64,000 nt of DNA from Cliona cf. orientalis (lineage: Eukaryota; Porifera; Demospongiae; Clionaida; Clionaidae), in contig OZ005700.1 of the NCBI GenBank assembly GCA_963930775.1, positions 6,458,609 to 6,522,608 of the forward strand, read 5' to 3'. Positions within the stretch are counted from its first letter, which is position 1. The number at the start of each line of letters is the position of its first letter. The notes beneath the pieces were generated by a model. That model had not been told where the DNA came from. It ran no database searches and saw nothing but the letters and a program-made list of their open reading frames with translations. The position numbers and the translations under genes were made by a program. Shown piece after piece: positions 31,601 to 42,839 of this stretch.

Positions 31601-34374
31601 CAAAGTCCTTCTTCACTCTCTGGTGCTCTACCTTATCCTCTGCCGAGATATCTCGCAGCCTGGGGTGGGGGGGGGGGGGGGGGGGGAAGCAAAGGTGGTA
31701 TGATATAGTATAAACTACATGTAGCTGCAGCTTCTGATTACAAGAATGAAGTCTATTTCTGGGATAATTTTCTTATACTTAGTCTATAATATCCATGTAC
31801 CATAGCATCCCCACCCACTCCCATAAGTATCCATGTGGCCAAATGTGAGTTACATTTAAGCACCCAGAGACACATACTTGTGTTTCAGAGTGCATACAAG
31901 TGAGCACATAATATGTACATGTATGTGAGAGAGAGAGAGAGGTAGAGCCCACCTGACTAGTGCCTCCTTGAGTCTGTTGTTCTGTTGCTCCAGCTGTTTG
32001 TACTGAGCATTGGCGGCCGCTCCTTCCACTCCAGTCTCACTGATCTCCTGCTTGATGATCTCAAGGTCAAGGGTCAGCTCCTCCACCTTCTCCTTGAGAG
32101 CCTCAGCTTCCGCTTGGAGCGTCTCAGACTAGGAGGAGGGAAGGAGCGAGGGGGAAATAAATTATGAGTGCTATTTGTGTTATTAGCAAGGTTGTGCCAT
32201 TTCTACTGATACTATGCTTTTACTTTTATTGCTATTATTGTTGTTAAAAGCCAATATTGAACCCGTAACTCAGTGTATAATTATAATCAGCTAGCGACCT
32301 CTACGTGTGCCTCCGTAGTTCTAGTTTGTATCACTCAAATTACGCTACGGTATTTCTCTTGCCAACTTACCTTTTCTTCCGCCATTTCCTTGTCCAGTGT
32401 TGCCATCTCGACAGCATCGGATAGCTCTCTCATCTCTTCCTCCACCTTCTCCCTCTCCAGCTGGTGCTCCCGAGCTTCCTGGAAGGTCAGAGTTCATCAC
32501 TGGAAGATGCCTGTGGCTAGCAGCTACCCAGTAGTGCATTCTTTCTTACCTTCTTTGCCTGCTTGAGCTGCTGCTGCAAGTCAGCCTGGGACTCGGACCA
32601 CTTGTGCTTGTACTCCACCATCTGCACCGCACAGGTAAAGAGGGTAATGGTCGTCACAATTATCACCCGTAATTGGTAATGGTCGACTAGTGCATTTGTA
32701 CATAGTACTCCCTCCCCCTCTCTCTCCCTCTCTCACTCTCTCTTACACACACACACAGCTCACCTGCATTAGCTGAGCTTTATACTTTTCGAGCTCCTTG
32801 ATGCGTGCCTTGTCATCAGCTCTCTTCTGCTGCAGGATGGCCAGCCTCTGTCTCAGGTCAGTAACCTCATCCGAGGGAGGACCTTGGATGGGCTGCTCGC
32901 TAACAGGGGCTAAGGTCACCTCAGGGACCTGGGAGAAGGTTGGGAAAGGTACTGGGACACTATTCACAAGAAATAACAGAGGATCTGTCCAATAATACCA
33001 TAGCATAAAAATACTACAAGGTTTCTCTATATGAACATGCAATGGAGGTTGTGCCACCATCTCAAGGCTACATGTAGATAGTTTCATATTGGTACTGCAT
33101 GCAGATATTGGTACACTTTTCTCCCCCAACAGGCTAATTATTGCTACATGTAAGTGCCATAGTACGAGGGAGGTTCTCATTGAATAGCTACAATGTAAGT
33201 ACAATATTTATGATTGAGTCCTCCCTCCTTCCCTTACCTGGACTGGTTCTTTAGCTGCTGGCTGCTGTGCACGTGTTCCTCCTTTGCCGGCAGAGGCAGT
33301 GGGGATGGAGGAGACCTTCTCACCCCTCTGGGAGGGAGGGGAGCGGCCGCTAGACTTGCTGGCTTGCTTAGACTGCCTCAGTTTGGGGGAGGTGGAGGAT
33401 GAAGCACCGCCCGAAGGTCGACGCAGCTGGGAGGAGCCCGGCGCCGGGATACCAGAGGGACCGGGGATACGAGACACTCCGGGGCTCTTGTTGCCAGCCA
33501 ACACCTATGGGTACATAATAAAAAATATTATTATATCACAGCGTCATGTACATGTGTACCTGATTGCTCCATCACTCTCACTGTCATTCACTCACACACA
33601 CTATCACAAATACGTACAGTATACATGTGCATACACATACACCACACATTACTACACATTGTGGAAATGACAAGAGCTTGCTATCATTAAAGTTGGCCAT
33701 GACCCAGGACTCCCTCAGTCGGTATAGTACCGGTCACATGCCTCAACTAATGACGTACATACACTATCCTGTATCATACATACCTGGAGCTGTTGTTGTC
33801 GGACAAAGATGCCATGGTTGTCTCGGCAGTTGAAGTAGGTCTTGCCCTGGACCACTCCGTTGTTCTTCCCGAGAGCCTCGTCCAGCTCCACACCAACCCA
33901 CTTCCCAGGCGCAAACATCGTAGAACCAACATACCTGGGAATATACAATTACAAAGGGTGTCACAGTGGAACCCCTCCACAAGGAAACCCCTGAAATAAG
34001 GACGTCTCATACCATGCAGCTCCAATATATTATTTGAAGTGCTCAAACTACCACTGAAATCAGGGCACCTCTTTCAATCAGGATATCCCCAGAATACCTG
34101 TAGAGTTCTGGTGTATTGCTATTAAATTTTGTTCCCTTTTTTTCTCTACTGATAATTTTTCTTTTAATAGGGAAGAAGGCATCTGATCACAAGCACATCG
34201 ACGTACCAGTCCCAAGGAAAGAGTGTTTCTATTCAAACTTTGCTGTCATAATACGAGCTAGCTATATCAAAACATGCAGTTACTACGTACGTATACGTAC
34301 CTCACTATTCCGTTCCATCCCTTTTCCTTGAGGCAGACACGATTGCCAACTCGAATGGTAGTTTCCTCAGCCAT
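24142..34374 (-). CDS. DCTN1: Dynactin subunit 1 (p150Glued), 26 exons, 1285 aa
   Basis: Exon ends, 5' to 3': 34374-34301, 33934-33784, 33504-33238, 32928-32764, 32621-32550, 32478-32371, 32128-31953, 31659-31536, 31425-31183, 30939-30721, 30450-30351, 30031-29818, 29514-29400, 29338-29285, 29137-29000, 28797-28723, 28646-28487, 28362-28154, 27769-27641, 27166-27024, 26437-26131, 25960-25889, 25824-25660, 25536-25402, 24747-24652, 24288-24142. All phases agree. Residues 5-75 are the CAP-Gly domain ([17 protein letters not shown]) for microtubule and EB1 binding. Then come a Ser/Pro/basic linker (76-164), coiled coil 1 (about 185-530), the intercoil domain starting [14 protein letters not shown] (534), and coiled coil 2 (about 890-1040). 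A conserved C-terminus follows. The human protein is 1278 residues. It links dynein to cargo and microtubules. No defect is visible. Confidence 0.96.
24540..24600. mobile_element. Solo arm of a foldback repeat in a DCTN1 intron
   Basis: TGGGAGTGGCCTGGGAATGA resembles one arm of the foldback elements at 36686-36787 and 40077-40159. The matching left arm is degraded. Confidence 0.4.
24782..25317. mobile_element. 536-bp MITE, TACCGTA-ended family 1, in a DCTN1 intron
   Basis: Left end TACCGTACCCTCGCGAAAGA and right end TCTTTCGCGAGGGTACGGTA are exact inverse copies. The match continues through GGGCCCA. The outermost TA on each side may be the target duplication. No coding capacity. It lies between exons 24 and 25. 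Confidence 0.85.
25592..25652. repeat. (GA)n microsatellite beside a DCTN1 splice donor
   Basis: About 30 GA units. On the transcribed strand the intron begins GTACTACC and then runs into about 60 bases of CT. Confidence 0.95.
26560..26783. mobile_element. 224-bp MITE, TACCGTA-ended family 2, in a DCTN1 intron
   Basis: Left end TACCGTATTTCTTCTAAAAA is inverted exactly at the right end (TTTTTAGAAGAAATACGGTA). An inner inverted pair involves CGAATTTTTAGAGG and CCGAATAATTAGAAGG. Different internal sequence from family 1. It lies between exons 20 and 21. Confidence 0.85.
31662..31686. repeat. Poly-G run (poly-C on the transcribed strand) at a DCTN1 acceptor
   Basis: A 25-base tract, G except for one T, lies directly upstream (in transcript sense) of exon 8. 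The polypyrimidine tract of that intron is therefore almost pure C. Confidence 0.9.
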
Positions 34375-34608
34375 TGTCTCGATCTTGGCCCTGTTGGCTC
34401 ACAGGAAAAAACTTTTCACCAATGCGGATATTTAGAGAAGTACTTTGACGACCATTACCACTCCAACCCCAGCTAGCTATATCTATAATACACTTCTGAA
34501 ATTAAAAATTAATGTGTTGTAATAATTATTATGAGTTGCATGTAAAAGAAAGATAATAATAATAATATTATACTAACACATGAAAACCACAGGTGCAGAA
34601 GGAGAGTA

Positions 34609-37600
34609 TTAGCTATATGACTGCTTTAGTTTTGTGGGAGAACTGGAGGGCAGTACTGGGGGTGGTGATGGACGACTGTACATGAATGTGGACAGCAGTA
34701 CCAGTGTTGAGCCAACCATGAAATACCTGCATGTGTATGTGTGATGTATGGTGTGGTGAGAGAGAGAGAGAGAGAATAATCATAGCACACTACTCGTGAT
34801 CTTCCAGCTCAGTGAACACATCAGCCACACCTACCTAAGCTACATGTACAATGACATGACATGTGTAAGTATTCCTGACATAATAAATTATTATAAGCTG
34901 ATGCACACGCTTGGGGTATGCTCCATGTACATACACGCAAGAGCTTGTTACACATACAATGGTTTATTATGAGTACACACAAAAGTATCAGATTCTTGCA
35001 TATAGTTGAGGTATGTACCTTGTATTAGGGAGTATGGTTAGAGGGCTAGGGTTAAGCTTCAAAACACTTATATACCGTATGGCGGGTAATTTTCGTGGGG
35101 TCTAATTTTGTGGAAAGTCCAAAAAGGCCCTCAAAATTAATTTTCGTGGTTTTAAATTTCGTGACAGCAACCAGTCTAGGGGTGTGGCACTGCTGCATAG
35201 GCGATGATGTAATCGATACACGCACTCGCGATCTTCTTTGTTACTAAGCCATACCTACAGAGACTTGGACAAAAGGCATGAGATAGAAGAATATTAGTGT
35301 CGAAGACGCTATCAGCTGCATGGATGACAGTGGCTACTGTTGCTTGCTAACACTGGAAAGTGTTGGCCGCGCTGCCACCATGTTTGTGGCCACGCCCATC
35401 ATCATGGACTCGCATACGTAGTACCATATCACCGTAGGCATTAATTTTCGTGGGTGGGAAAATTTCGTGACTGCCAAGTCAACCACGAAAATAACGAAAA
35501 TTAGCACCCCACGAAAATTACCCGCCGTACGGTATTCCTGGAATTATAGGGTGGTTTCAACGAAGTCTTGCACATGGCATTCTGTTATCAACATTAGCTT
35601 CCTCAGGGCACTCACCAGCCCACCCTAGCCCACCCACTTCCCTACTCTGATGAGTACAGCTGCATCAAGAGGAAGCTAGGCTAATTAGTGTATGGGGAGT
35701 CTAGTCTAGTCTAGTAGTGTAGGGGTGTGTATCACACACATGGCAGTCACAGGTAGAAAATGTACACAATTCCGTTTTTAAGTGGCTTAAATTAAATTAG
35801 GTCTCCTACATGTATTACCGTATTGTCTCTAATTTAACGGACATCTCTAATTATCCGGACACCATTTCGAATTATTTTTTTACCTCTAATTACACCGGAC
35901 AGTCAATGAAGTTTGAGTTTTTGTTGTTCTAATTATCCGGACATCGTTGGACAGCTCGCGCTAGCGTGGTACTGATCGAGCAAAATTTGCAATGGACAGC
36001 TGCTTCTTTGGTGGTACTGAAGGAGGCGAGTTGTTCTCTTTCACACCATGAACAGGGAGCTCCAGGTACCGTCTCATTTTCTTAATCTCTGCAGCTGCTC
36101 GATCGCACGTCCATTTGACCGAATGCGCATGCGTGAAAGCGTGTTCTAATTCATCGGACGCTTCGAACGCCGGCTATTTTCGTGTGCTCTAATTATAGCG
36201 GACATTGACCAAAATAATTATTTTTCTGGTGTCCGTTAAATTAGAGGTAATACGGTAGTATACTTTGAAATTTCAAGTACATGTTTAGCATATACAATGT
36301 CATGCAAATTGAAATTACTAATCTTGAGCTTTCTGGGACACTAACTGATGGGATTATAACATTGCAAAGACAATAATGTATGTTTCTACCTGTGACGCCA
36401 CACATATTATAATAATATGCAGATCATTGTATTGCAGTACCCTTGGGGGTAGTGAAGTGTCTTTATTAGGGAGGGGGTGTTGGTGGTTGTAAATTTCTTT
36501 ATGCACATGCATGCACGTATATACATGTCTCTATTTCAGGGCTACCCTCATTGTAATACCTATAGGTCCCAGAGTTTAGATGTAGCATTGCACTATAACA
36601 ATTAATGATTATCAACAAGCACAAAAAATTTAATGTTTCAATCCCTGATGCACAAACCATATTTTAGTGTAACACTGTTATAATATAGCCTTGTCCCCTG
36701 GCCACACCCACATTTTCAATGTTACACATACACATGTATATACATGTATGACATTGAAAATGTGGGAGTGGCCTGAGAACGAGGCTATGATACTCTTACT
36801 CACCATGAGGGAGTGAAGTCACTGAGAATAAAGTAAGAAACAACAGAGGAGATGACAATGGAAACTGAGGTGGCAAACCCCTTGAGAATGTTGTCGGCGT
36901 ACTTCATCACAGCTGCCACAACCAGCCCTCCTAGAGCCTATAGTTGTAGACAACACACAAAAAAAGTCACCCACTTGTATGACTACACATACAAGTGGCA
37001 CACATTGTATCGTATTTCTGCGGTAAGCATAAATGCACATATAGATCTTCACGTTGCAGCCTGAATGCTAACTGAAGGATGCTACATCATGCCCTTCCAC
37101 CAAGAGGGTAGCTACAAGCAGCTAATACCTCACATTAGGGGGCAGGGGAGATAACGTAGTGATTTACTTGACCACAATGCTTTCAACGAGGGCTTCCTAA
37201 TTGCTGGATAGCTGCAGTTACCACTAGTTCTTCTGTCCACTTCCCCCATACCCTATTGATGCTCTGGGGCTGCAGGCATGCATGCATGCATACATACATA
37301 GACTCAAGTCTGCAGCGCTTGTTTGGAGGTTTTTGCGAGGCAGGAAATCGAGCTTCTAACTGCATCACTTGGCAACCAGAAGCCATCCAGCCCTATCCCA
37401 GGCAACTGTGGCAAGGGGCTTCTTCTAAACCATATTGGCTTCACATGCAAGTACATCTGCCAGAAAGGATGGGGTCCAGTGGGTTGATGCTATAAACAAT
37501 CCAGCAAGTGGTGTGATTCAATTCTTTGCATGTGTGAGATAATTTATGTGAATTTGACGAGGAGTGTGTCTGTATGAGCGTGATGTCCTACCTGCAATGT

Positions 37601-40600
37601 GATAACCACTAGGACAATGAGAGAGTATCCCTGGAAGAATCCACCCGTGATGACAGCTTGGAAGTCAACAAACAAGACGCCAAACAGGCCGATGAAAAGG
37701 CTCAATAATGCTGGGAAAAAGGCAAAAAATTATCGTTAGTATTCTCTCCTCCCTCCCTTTCTCCTTCTCTCTCTCTCTCCCTCCACTCTCCTTCCTTCCC
37801 TCCCTCTCACATAATTATACAAGCAAGCATCACGGGTACAACTCACATAATTGTATATTTCTAATCCACATGGATGTGTCTGACTGTTTCAACACCTTCT
37901 CAATGTAAACTCCCGAGAATCCGCTGGATACACACGCTAGGAGAACAGCTCCTAGTCCTATGGCTACGGAGTTATAGTAGCCTTCCACTGCCTTCCCTTG
38001 GTTCGCCTCAGAGGGCCACTGAGAGTCGAAGCATATTACATGTTTTGTATGTGTGTGTGTGTGTGTGCAAGCATGCATGTGTGTTTGTTGGTAGTTGCTT
38101 AGCAACCAAAGTTTTTATAGGCAATTTGCCGGCTATGGGAAGGGGTTGGGTCATCATAAAGTAGGCCAATGATGAACAGAGGTCAACTACCAACAAAATA
38201 GTTATCTGCCAGTAATAGGGGTGCATTCAACCATGCATCTCATGCACCCCAATTACTGGCAGATAACTATTATATGTGTGTGCAGTGTGTACGTGTGTGT
38301 ATGTATATTTGTTTGTAAAACTCAAGTCACTGGTCATGTCCACACACTCTGAGATACTACTCAGATAATACTGTGTCCACTACCTTACACGACAAAACAT
38401 CACAACAAATCATCTCTGGCTATGTAACTATGTGCATACGGTAACATGCGTCAATCAGGGAACATTAAAAAATTCCAAGGCTAGCAGGATTAGGATATAC
38501 ATGACATTAATTTTGTACCAGCATTCCTGTAGTGGCCCTGCCATCGATTCTGCAGCACCGCAGATCACAGCACATACCAGCAACAGCCACCCCCACACAC
38601 ACACATGCCAATTCCTCAATCGCTAGGATATTTCCTGCTTGTACAGACACACCACATACACCCACCCATTCATACTCATGCCCTATATAATAATATATAT
38701 ATATATACAGGTGAACGACTGGCAATCAGCTGACGGTTTGTTCATTCAACAACCTAATGTGTACCTAGCACAGTAGCTACTGGTGAATAGGCAGCCTCAT
38801 CCCCAGGCAAGCTTTCAATATCATACTGTGCAACACTGACAACTGGGAGTGGCATTAGTACAACAACAACAACAACAACATTACCACTTACGTATATGTA
38901 TGTGTGACTGTTTTGAGGATGGAAGGTATTTCATAAACAGTGTCACTATTCGCTTATTATCATGTTATTTCTCAATAATTTTATGATCTTTCTGTAAAAT
39001 TATCCCGTGCATCTAAAATACCAATACCTTCACTAATTGTGTCAATTAGCTGAGTAAATGTCGCAACTTAGTACTCTCAGGGTATAAAATGAATGTATAT
39101 GTACATGTAGCTAATCCAATACATGTACATGTGTAGATATCCAATTCTAAGGACTAGCCCTGCAAAAATGTTATGACCCACCAGCCAAAAGTGACTCCAA
39201 AAGGGGCTGAATTATGTGACCAATTGAGAGCATTATCCTCTAGAGCAGCCATCAAGACTCACTTAAGTGGTAAGCCACTACTGCAGTGAAATAGAGTTGG
39301 CTCAACACGGCTTGAGTGGGAGGAAATTCTCATAACAAAACACTCCCCCTCTAATACTCTCTATAATTATACATGTACCCCTCCCTCCTTCTCTACTCAA
39401 ATGGCCATGGTAGCGGCTTAGAAAGGGAGTCTGTGGAGCTGATACTGGAGCTAAAGAAATCACAAGTAAGAATTTCAACAGAGCTATATTATACAGCAAA
39501 TACAAGGACTACCGGTATCAGTGACAAACACTTTTCAATTCATACAACTAGACCCTTCCTCCTTGCTTGTGCTATACAATGAGGAAGGATCTAGATTGAC
39601 CGACCACCTATCAAATAAATTCTCAAGCAACCCCCCCCCCCCCCCAACTTCTCCTTGTCCTCACTAACATCATGATATCAGCTTGCAGAAATACTAGAAG
39701 GATCACACAAGGGATAGCCATTTAAACTGATTTACAGACCTCTCCCCTTCAACTCTCAGTAGCCAAGGGACTAGTATGTTGTAGGCTTACCTGTACAAGA
39801 GCCACAGCAAACATTAGGACCACCAATGATAGCCATTTTAACTTATTCAGACTTCTACCGAGTAAGACCACTGAAAACAGAGCAGTAGTGAGAATCTTGA
39901 GCTGATAAGTTACCTGCAAAGGAGGCACAAACATGCTACAATTATTAGTTCATCATGATAAGCGATACAACTGCTATGCCATGCACAAATTATATTCAAG
40001 CTGATCTTTATCAGTTGCAGGCTCTGGATAGCTACCTCCATCTATTCCACAAATATTCCCAACTGTATCAGTCTCCTAACCTTGCCCCAAGGCCACTCCC
40101 ACCCATGTTTTCAATGTTACACACAGAAATATGTGGGAGTGGCCTGGGGGACAAGGCTATCCATCTCCTCCCTTCATCCATCCTCCCCTCAGCCCACCTC
40201 ACCTCTCCTCTCACTACAGTAAGGTCTTACATGCGTGGACATGGCTCCAATGGCTCATAGAGTGTCGCGTGTGAGAGCAAGGGAAGGTAACAGAGAGAAC
40301 CAAGATTGGATTCTTTAAAGGATTAGTACAGTCACATTTTATGATTTTGCATAAAATAATAGCCCATAGGCCACTAACTAACCTGGAAAGTTGCCGCATT
40401 TAGATGAGAAAGAGCAATGTAGAGTAGGTTATTCTGTATTGTGTAGAGCACGGAAGGCACCGACAGTCTCAGCGTCTCAGCCTTCTTATCTATGATCTCG
40501 GTTTTCAACATGGCGAGAGTTCTAGCAGGGTCAAAATCATTGCTACGAAATATCATGGAGACACAGATGATAAATTTGACAAGTTCTGTGAGCACAACTG

Positions 40601-41009
40601 CTGTAGATGCCAGGTACAGTGGGCCGCTAGTTACGGTCCGAGAATAACGCATTGTCAGGACGAGGGCAGTGTTCTGGATCACCAATACCAGGAGGCTGAC
40701 ATATTTGTAGTGTTTGCTCTTGGCTTTTACTTCGGCCATGTTGTTTGAGTCTGAGCGAGCTCGAGTGGGCACAGAATCTCTGGGCAATTCCTTACCAGTG
40801 AGTGCGGCTACTCCTTGAGTATTCTGATGATTGTCAATGTTGATGGCGGTGAATTTTGGCGTTGAATTGCTCCTAACAGCCAAGGAGCTCTTGCTGTCTA
40901 TGACTTCACTGCTTTGGGGCAGGGAGCTAGCGGAATCAGCATCAGATGGGATATCAGTTTCAGGTGTGGGTACAAAACTTCTCACTCGTTGGTCATAGCT
41001 GTTAGACAT
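34609..41009 (-). CDS. Golgi nucleotide-sugar transporter, SLC35A2/A3-like (430 aa)
   Basis: Six exons: 40383-41009, 39791-39913, 37847-38018, 37592-37710, 36804-36937 and 34609-34726. Phases agree. After a Ser/Thr-rich N-terminus of about 97 residues, unusually long for the family, the transporter core begins [20 protein letters not shown]. Family landmarks follow: [73 protein letters not shown] and [13 protein letters not shown]. About ten membrane helices are expected. SLC35A2 and A3 exchange UDP-galactose or UDP-GlcNAc for UMP across the Golgi membrane; sequence alone does not settle which. The start was chosen as the first ATG of the open exon. The gene ends 234 bp before the DCTN1 ATG on the same strand and is divergent from the PPP1R3-like gene. 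The last intron (2.1 kb) holds two MITEs and a foldback element. Confidence 0.92.
35073..35534. mobile_element. 462-bp MITE, TACCGTA-ended family 3
   Basis: The terminal inverted repeat is about 38 bp with one or two mismatches: TACCGTATGGCGGGTAATTT against AAATTACCCGCCGTACGGTA. The interior is rich in TTTTCGTGG blocks. It lies in the last SLC35A intron. A decayed relative sits at 58236-58540. Confidence 0.87.
35816..36257. mobile_element. 442-bp MITE, TACCGTA-ended family 4
   Basis: Left end TACCGTATTGTCTCTAATTT pairs with right end AAATTAGAGGTAATACGGTA. Subterminal copies of CTAATTATCCGGACA and TAATTATAGCGGACA repeat the motif. No coding capacity. It is about 280 bp from family 3 in the same intron. 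Confidence 0.85.
36686..36787. mobile_element. Foldback element, SLC35A intron
   Basis: The arms TAGCCTTGTCCCCTGGCCAC and GTGGCCTGAGAACGAGGCTA are imperfect inverse copies, followed by CATTTTCAATGT pairing. A second copy is at 40077-40159. Confidence 0.75.
38197..38271. mobile_element. 75-bp foldback, 30-bp arms
   Basis: AATAGTTATCTGCCAGTAAT begins the left arm. The right arm (242-271 past 38000) matches its complement at 29 of 30 positions, with a 15-base loop. It lies in a SLC35A intron. Confidence 0.85.
40077..40159. mobile_element. Foldback element, second copy
   Basis: Same family as 36686-36787: AAGGCCACTCCCACCCATGT on the left and ATGTGGGAGTGGCCTGGGGG on the right. Confidence 0.7.
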
Positions 41010-41705
41010 GAAGGGAAAGGGAGAATGTGGTAACTTGTTAGAACACAGAAGATATCTATAGGGGGTTTTAAATAAAGGATGTGTTTGGATGAAGAAAGCT
41101 GCTGGAGTTCAAATAGTCCACAACAACCACGCCCACTCATTAGCTCACAGCGCCTCCTTTCTAGCCACTGCAATGTAAAGTGGTAATCTTGAAAGTTCAA
41201 TGACATAATAGAAAAGCTAACAGTAAGGTTTGACTTACATGACACCAAGGGCAATACCACCACACTACTGTGAAAAGACCGCCATACTTTATTTGTCTAA
41301 TATTTCTTGTCAGTAGCGGAAATACGGATAATTAGAACTGCACATCACTCGCATCCGCTGAAAAAATGTTCGCGTGCTGCATTGCACGTGCTCGGAGCAT
41401 GCGCGCAACGACAATCTAGCTCGAACCACACGCTTCCTGATGAGTGGTCGGAGTGCACGAAAGTGTATGTAGTAAATATCTGGCCAGTGGCAGGTTTTTA
41501 GCACATGCTATTCACGATGTGAAGCTGTTTCTACGTACTGATCTGAAGTACAGTCAGTGCTAGTAGTGATCAGCAGAGTTCACTGTCCAGTTTAATAGCT
41601 GCTGCCATAAGCAGACTGAATATCCAAATAAAAAGATTATATAAGACGAGCAAAGAGGCCGTCCTTCTCCCAGTCATAAATTCCCTGGTTTGACTAGAAC
41701 GACCT
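41010..41705. promoter_or_regulatory. Divergent promoter region, SLC35A / PPP1R3-like
   Basis: The two start codons face away from each other across 696 bp. The middle (41330-41460) is clearly richer in CG dinucleotides than the surroundings (GCGTGCTGCATTGCACGTGC, CATGCGCGCAACG). It contains a CACGTG E-box core near 41385. Each gene probably has its own start site here. Confidence 0.5.
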
Positions 41706-42839
41706 ATGAGCCAAGACGACATGGCTTTAGTGGAACCCATGCCGCCACTTCCCGATGCCTCGTTCGGCAGATTCAACGCTGCTCAACTTCAGCGCAGAGG
41801 ATCAGATGTGGTGACCAGCCCTACGTGCACGAACCAGTTACCGATGCCCCTTCTGGCTTTCAACGAGTTCCAGCAGTGGCTAGGCACGAGCCCCACGGGC
41901 GGGCTGGACTTCCTGGCTGGGGACACTAGTAACTTGTTCTCGTTCAGCAGTGTACCTGCTACTATGGACTACAGAGCACGGGAAAACGGCCGGACAACTA
42001 GGGCACCTCTACTCAAAAGTCGTTCGTTTCCGAAGGCTAAACACGAAGACCCCAATCTATCTCTGAGCACATCAACTCCCCACCGGCCGCCTCTAAGAAA
42101 AGCCAAAAGTGTCAAATTTGCCGACTCGCAAGGCCTCCCGTTGGTCGAGGCTGTCCACGAACTGACACGTCAAGACTCGTCCTACACGGCGAGGAAGATC
42201 GTGCCCTACGCAGACGACGACTTCCTAGCGCCAGTACATCTACTCGCAGCACCTCAGGCAAGTTCCAGACCTCCCGCTGCCCAGCGTTCCAGCTCGAGCC
42301 CTGCCAATGCCCTGAGTGTTCAAGAAAAGTTAAACAAGCCACAAAAGTCCACAAGACCAAACGGCACGAATGGCAGTAAAAAGAGCGATTTACCGCCAGG
42401 AAGTTCAAAATTATCGTCAAGTAACAAGGCAAACGTCAAAAGACAGAATTCCCCACCCAAGTTTGGTCCAACACACAGGCACAAGCTTGCCTTCACACAA
42501 CCGAGCCTTGAACCTGACTTCTTCAACCGAGTCAGTCGAGACTGTGTTTGCCTGGAGAGCATCAGAGAGGAGCCTAGATGCCTACATGGAATTGTGAGAG
42601 TTTCAAATCTATCGTACACCAAAGAAGTAGCTGTAAGATGGACTCACGATAACTGGAAGACCAGTCACGACACACATGCCGTATTCCTCTCAAATCACGG
42701 AGCTACAGACAGATTCGCCTTTGAGCTGCCGATAAATGGAGACGATGTCAGTTTCGCGATCCGGTTTCGATCGGAAGGCTCGGAATATTGGGACAATAAT
42801 AGAGGATCAAACTACACAGTGCTGTCCTTGAGTGACTGA
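41706..42839 (+). CDS. Protein phosphatase 1 glycogen-targeting subunit, PPP1R3 type (377 aa)
   Basis: Single-exon frame from ATG to TGA. Residues 134-138 (KSVKF, within RKAKSVKFADSQGLPLVEAV) match the RVxF motif that docks on PP1, followed by the acidic FAD...GLPL extension typical of PPP1R3 proteins. Residues about 258-374 form a CBM21 glycogen-binding domain (GIVRVSNLSYTKEVAVRWT, DRFAFELPI, EYWDNNRGSNYTV). The protein should recruit PP1 to glycogen, where it dephosphorylates glycogen synthase and phosphorylase. The N-terminal third is Pro/Ser-rich and poorly conserved. There is no C-terminal membrane anchor, so it resembles the short PPP1R3B/C/D class rather than PPP1R3A. Which of these it corresponds to cannot be decided here. 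Confidence 0.93.
   Translation: MSQDDMALVEPMPPLPDASFGRFNAAQLQRRGSDVVTSPTCTNQLPMPLLAFNEFQQWLGTSPTGGLDFLAGDTSNLFSFSSVPATMDYRARENGRTTRAPLLKSRSFPKAKHEDPNLSLSTSTPHRPPLRKAKSVKFADSQGLPLVEAVHELTRQDSSYTARKIVPYADDDFLAPVHLLAAPQASSRPPAAQRSSSSPANALSVQEKLNKPQKSTRPNGTNGSKKSDLPPGSSKLSSSNKANVKRQNSPPKFGPTHRHKLAFTQPSLEPDFFNRVSRDCVCLESIREEPRCLHGIVRVSNLSYTKEVAVRWTHDNWKTSHDTHAVFLSNHGATDRFAFELPINGDDVSFAIRFRSEGSEYWDNNRGSNYTVLSLSD

Noticed and set aside
42112-42622. Two minus frames over 100 codons
   Set aside because: They are shadows of the PPP1R3-like gene.
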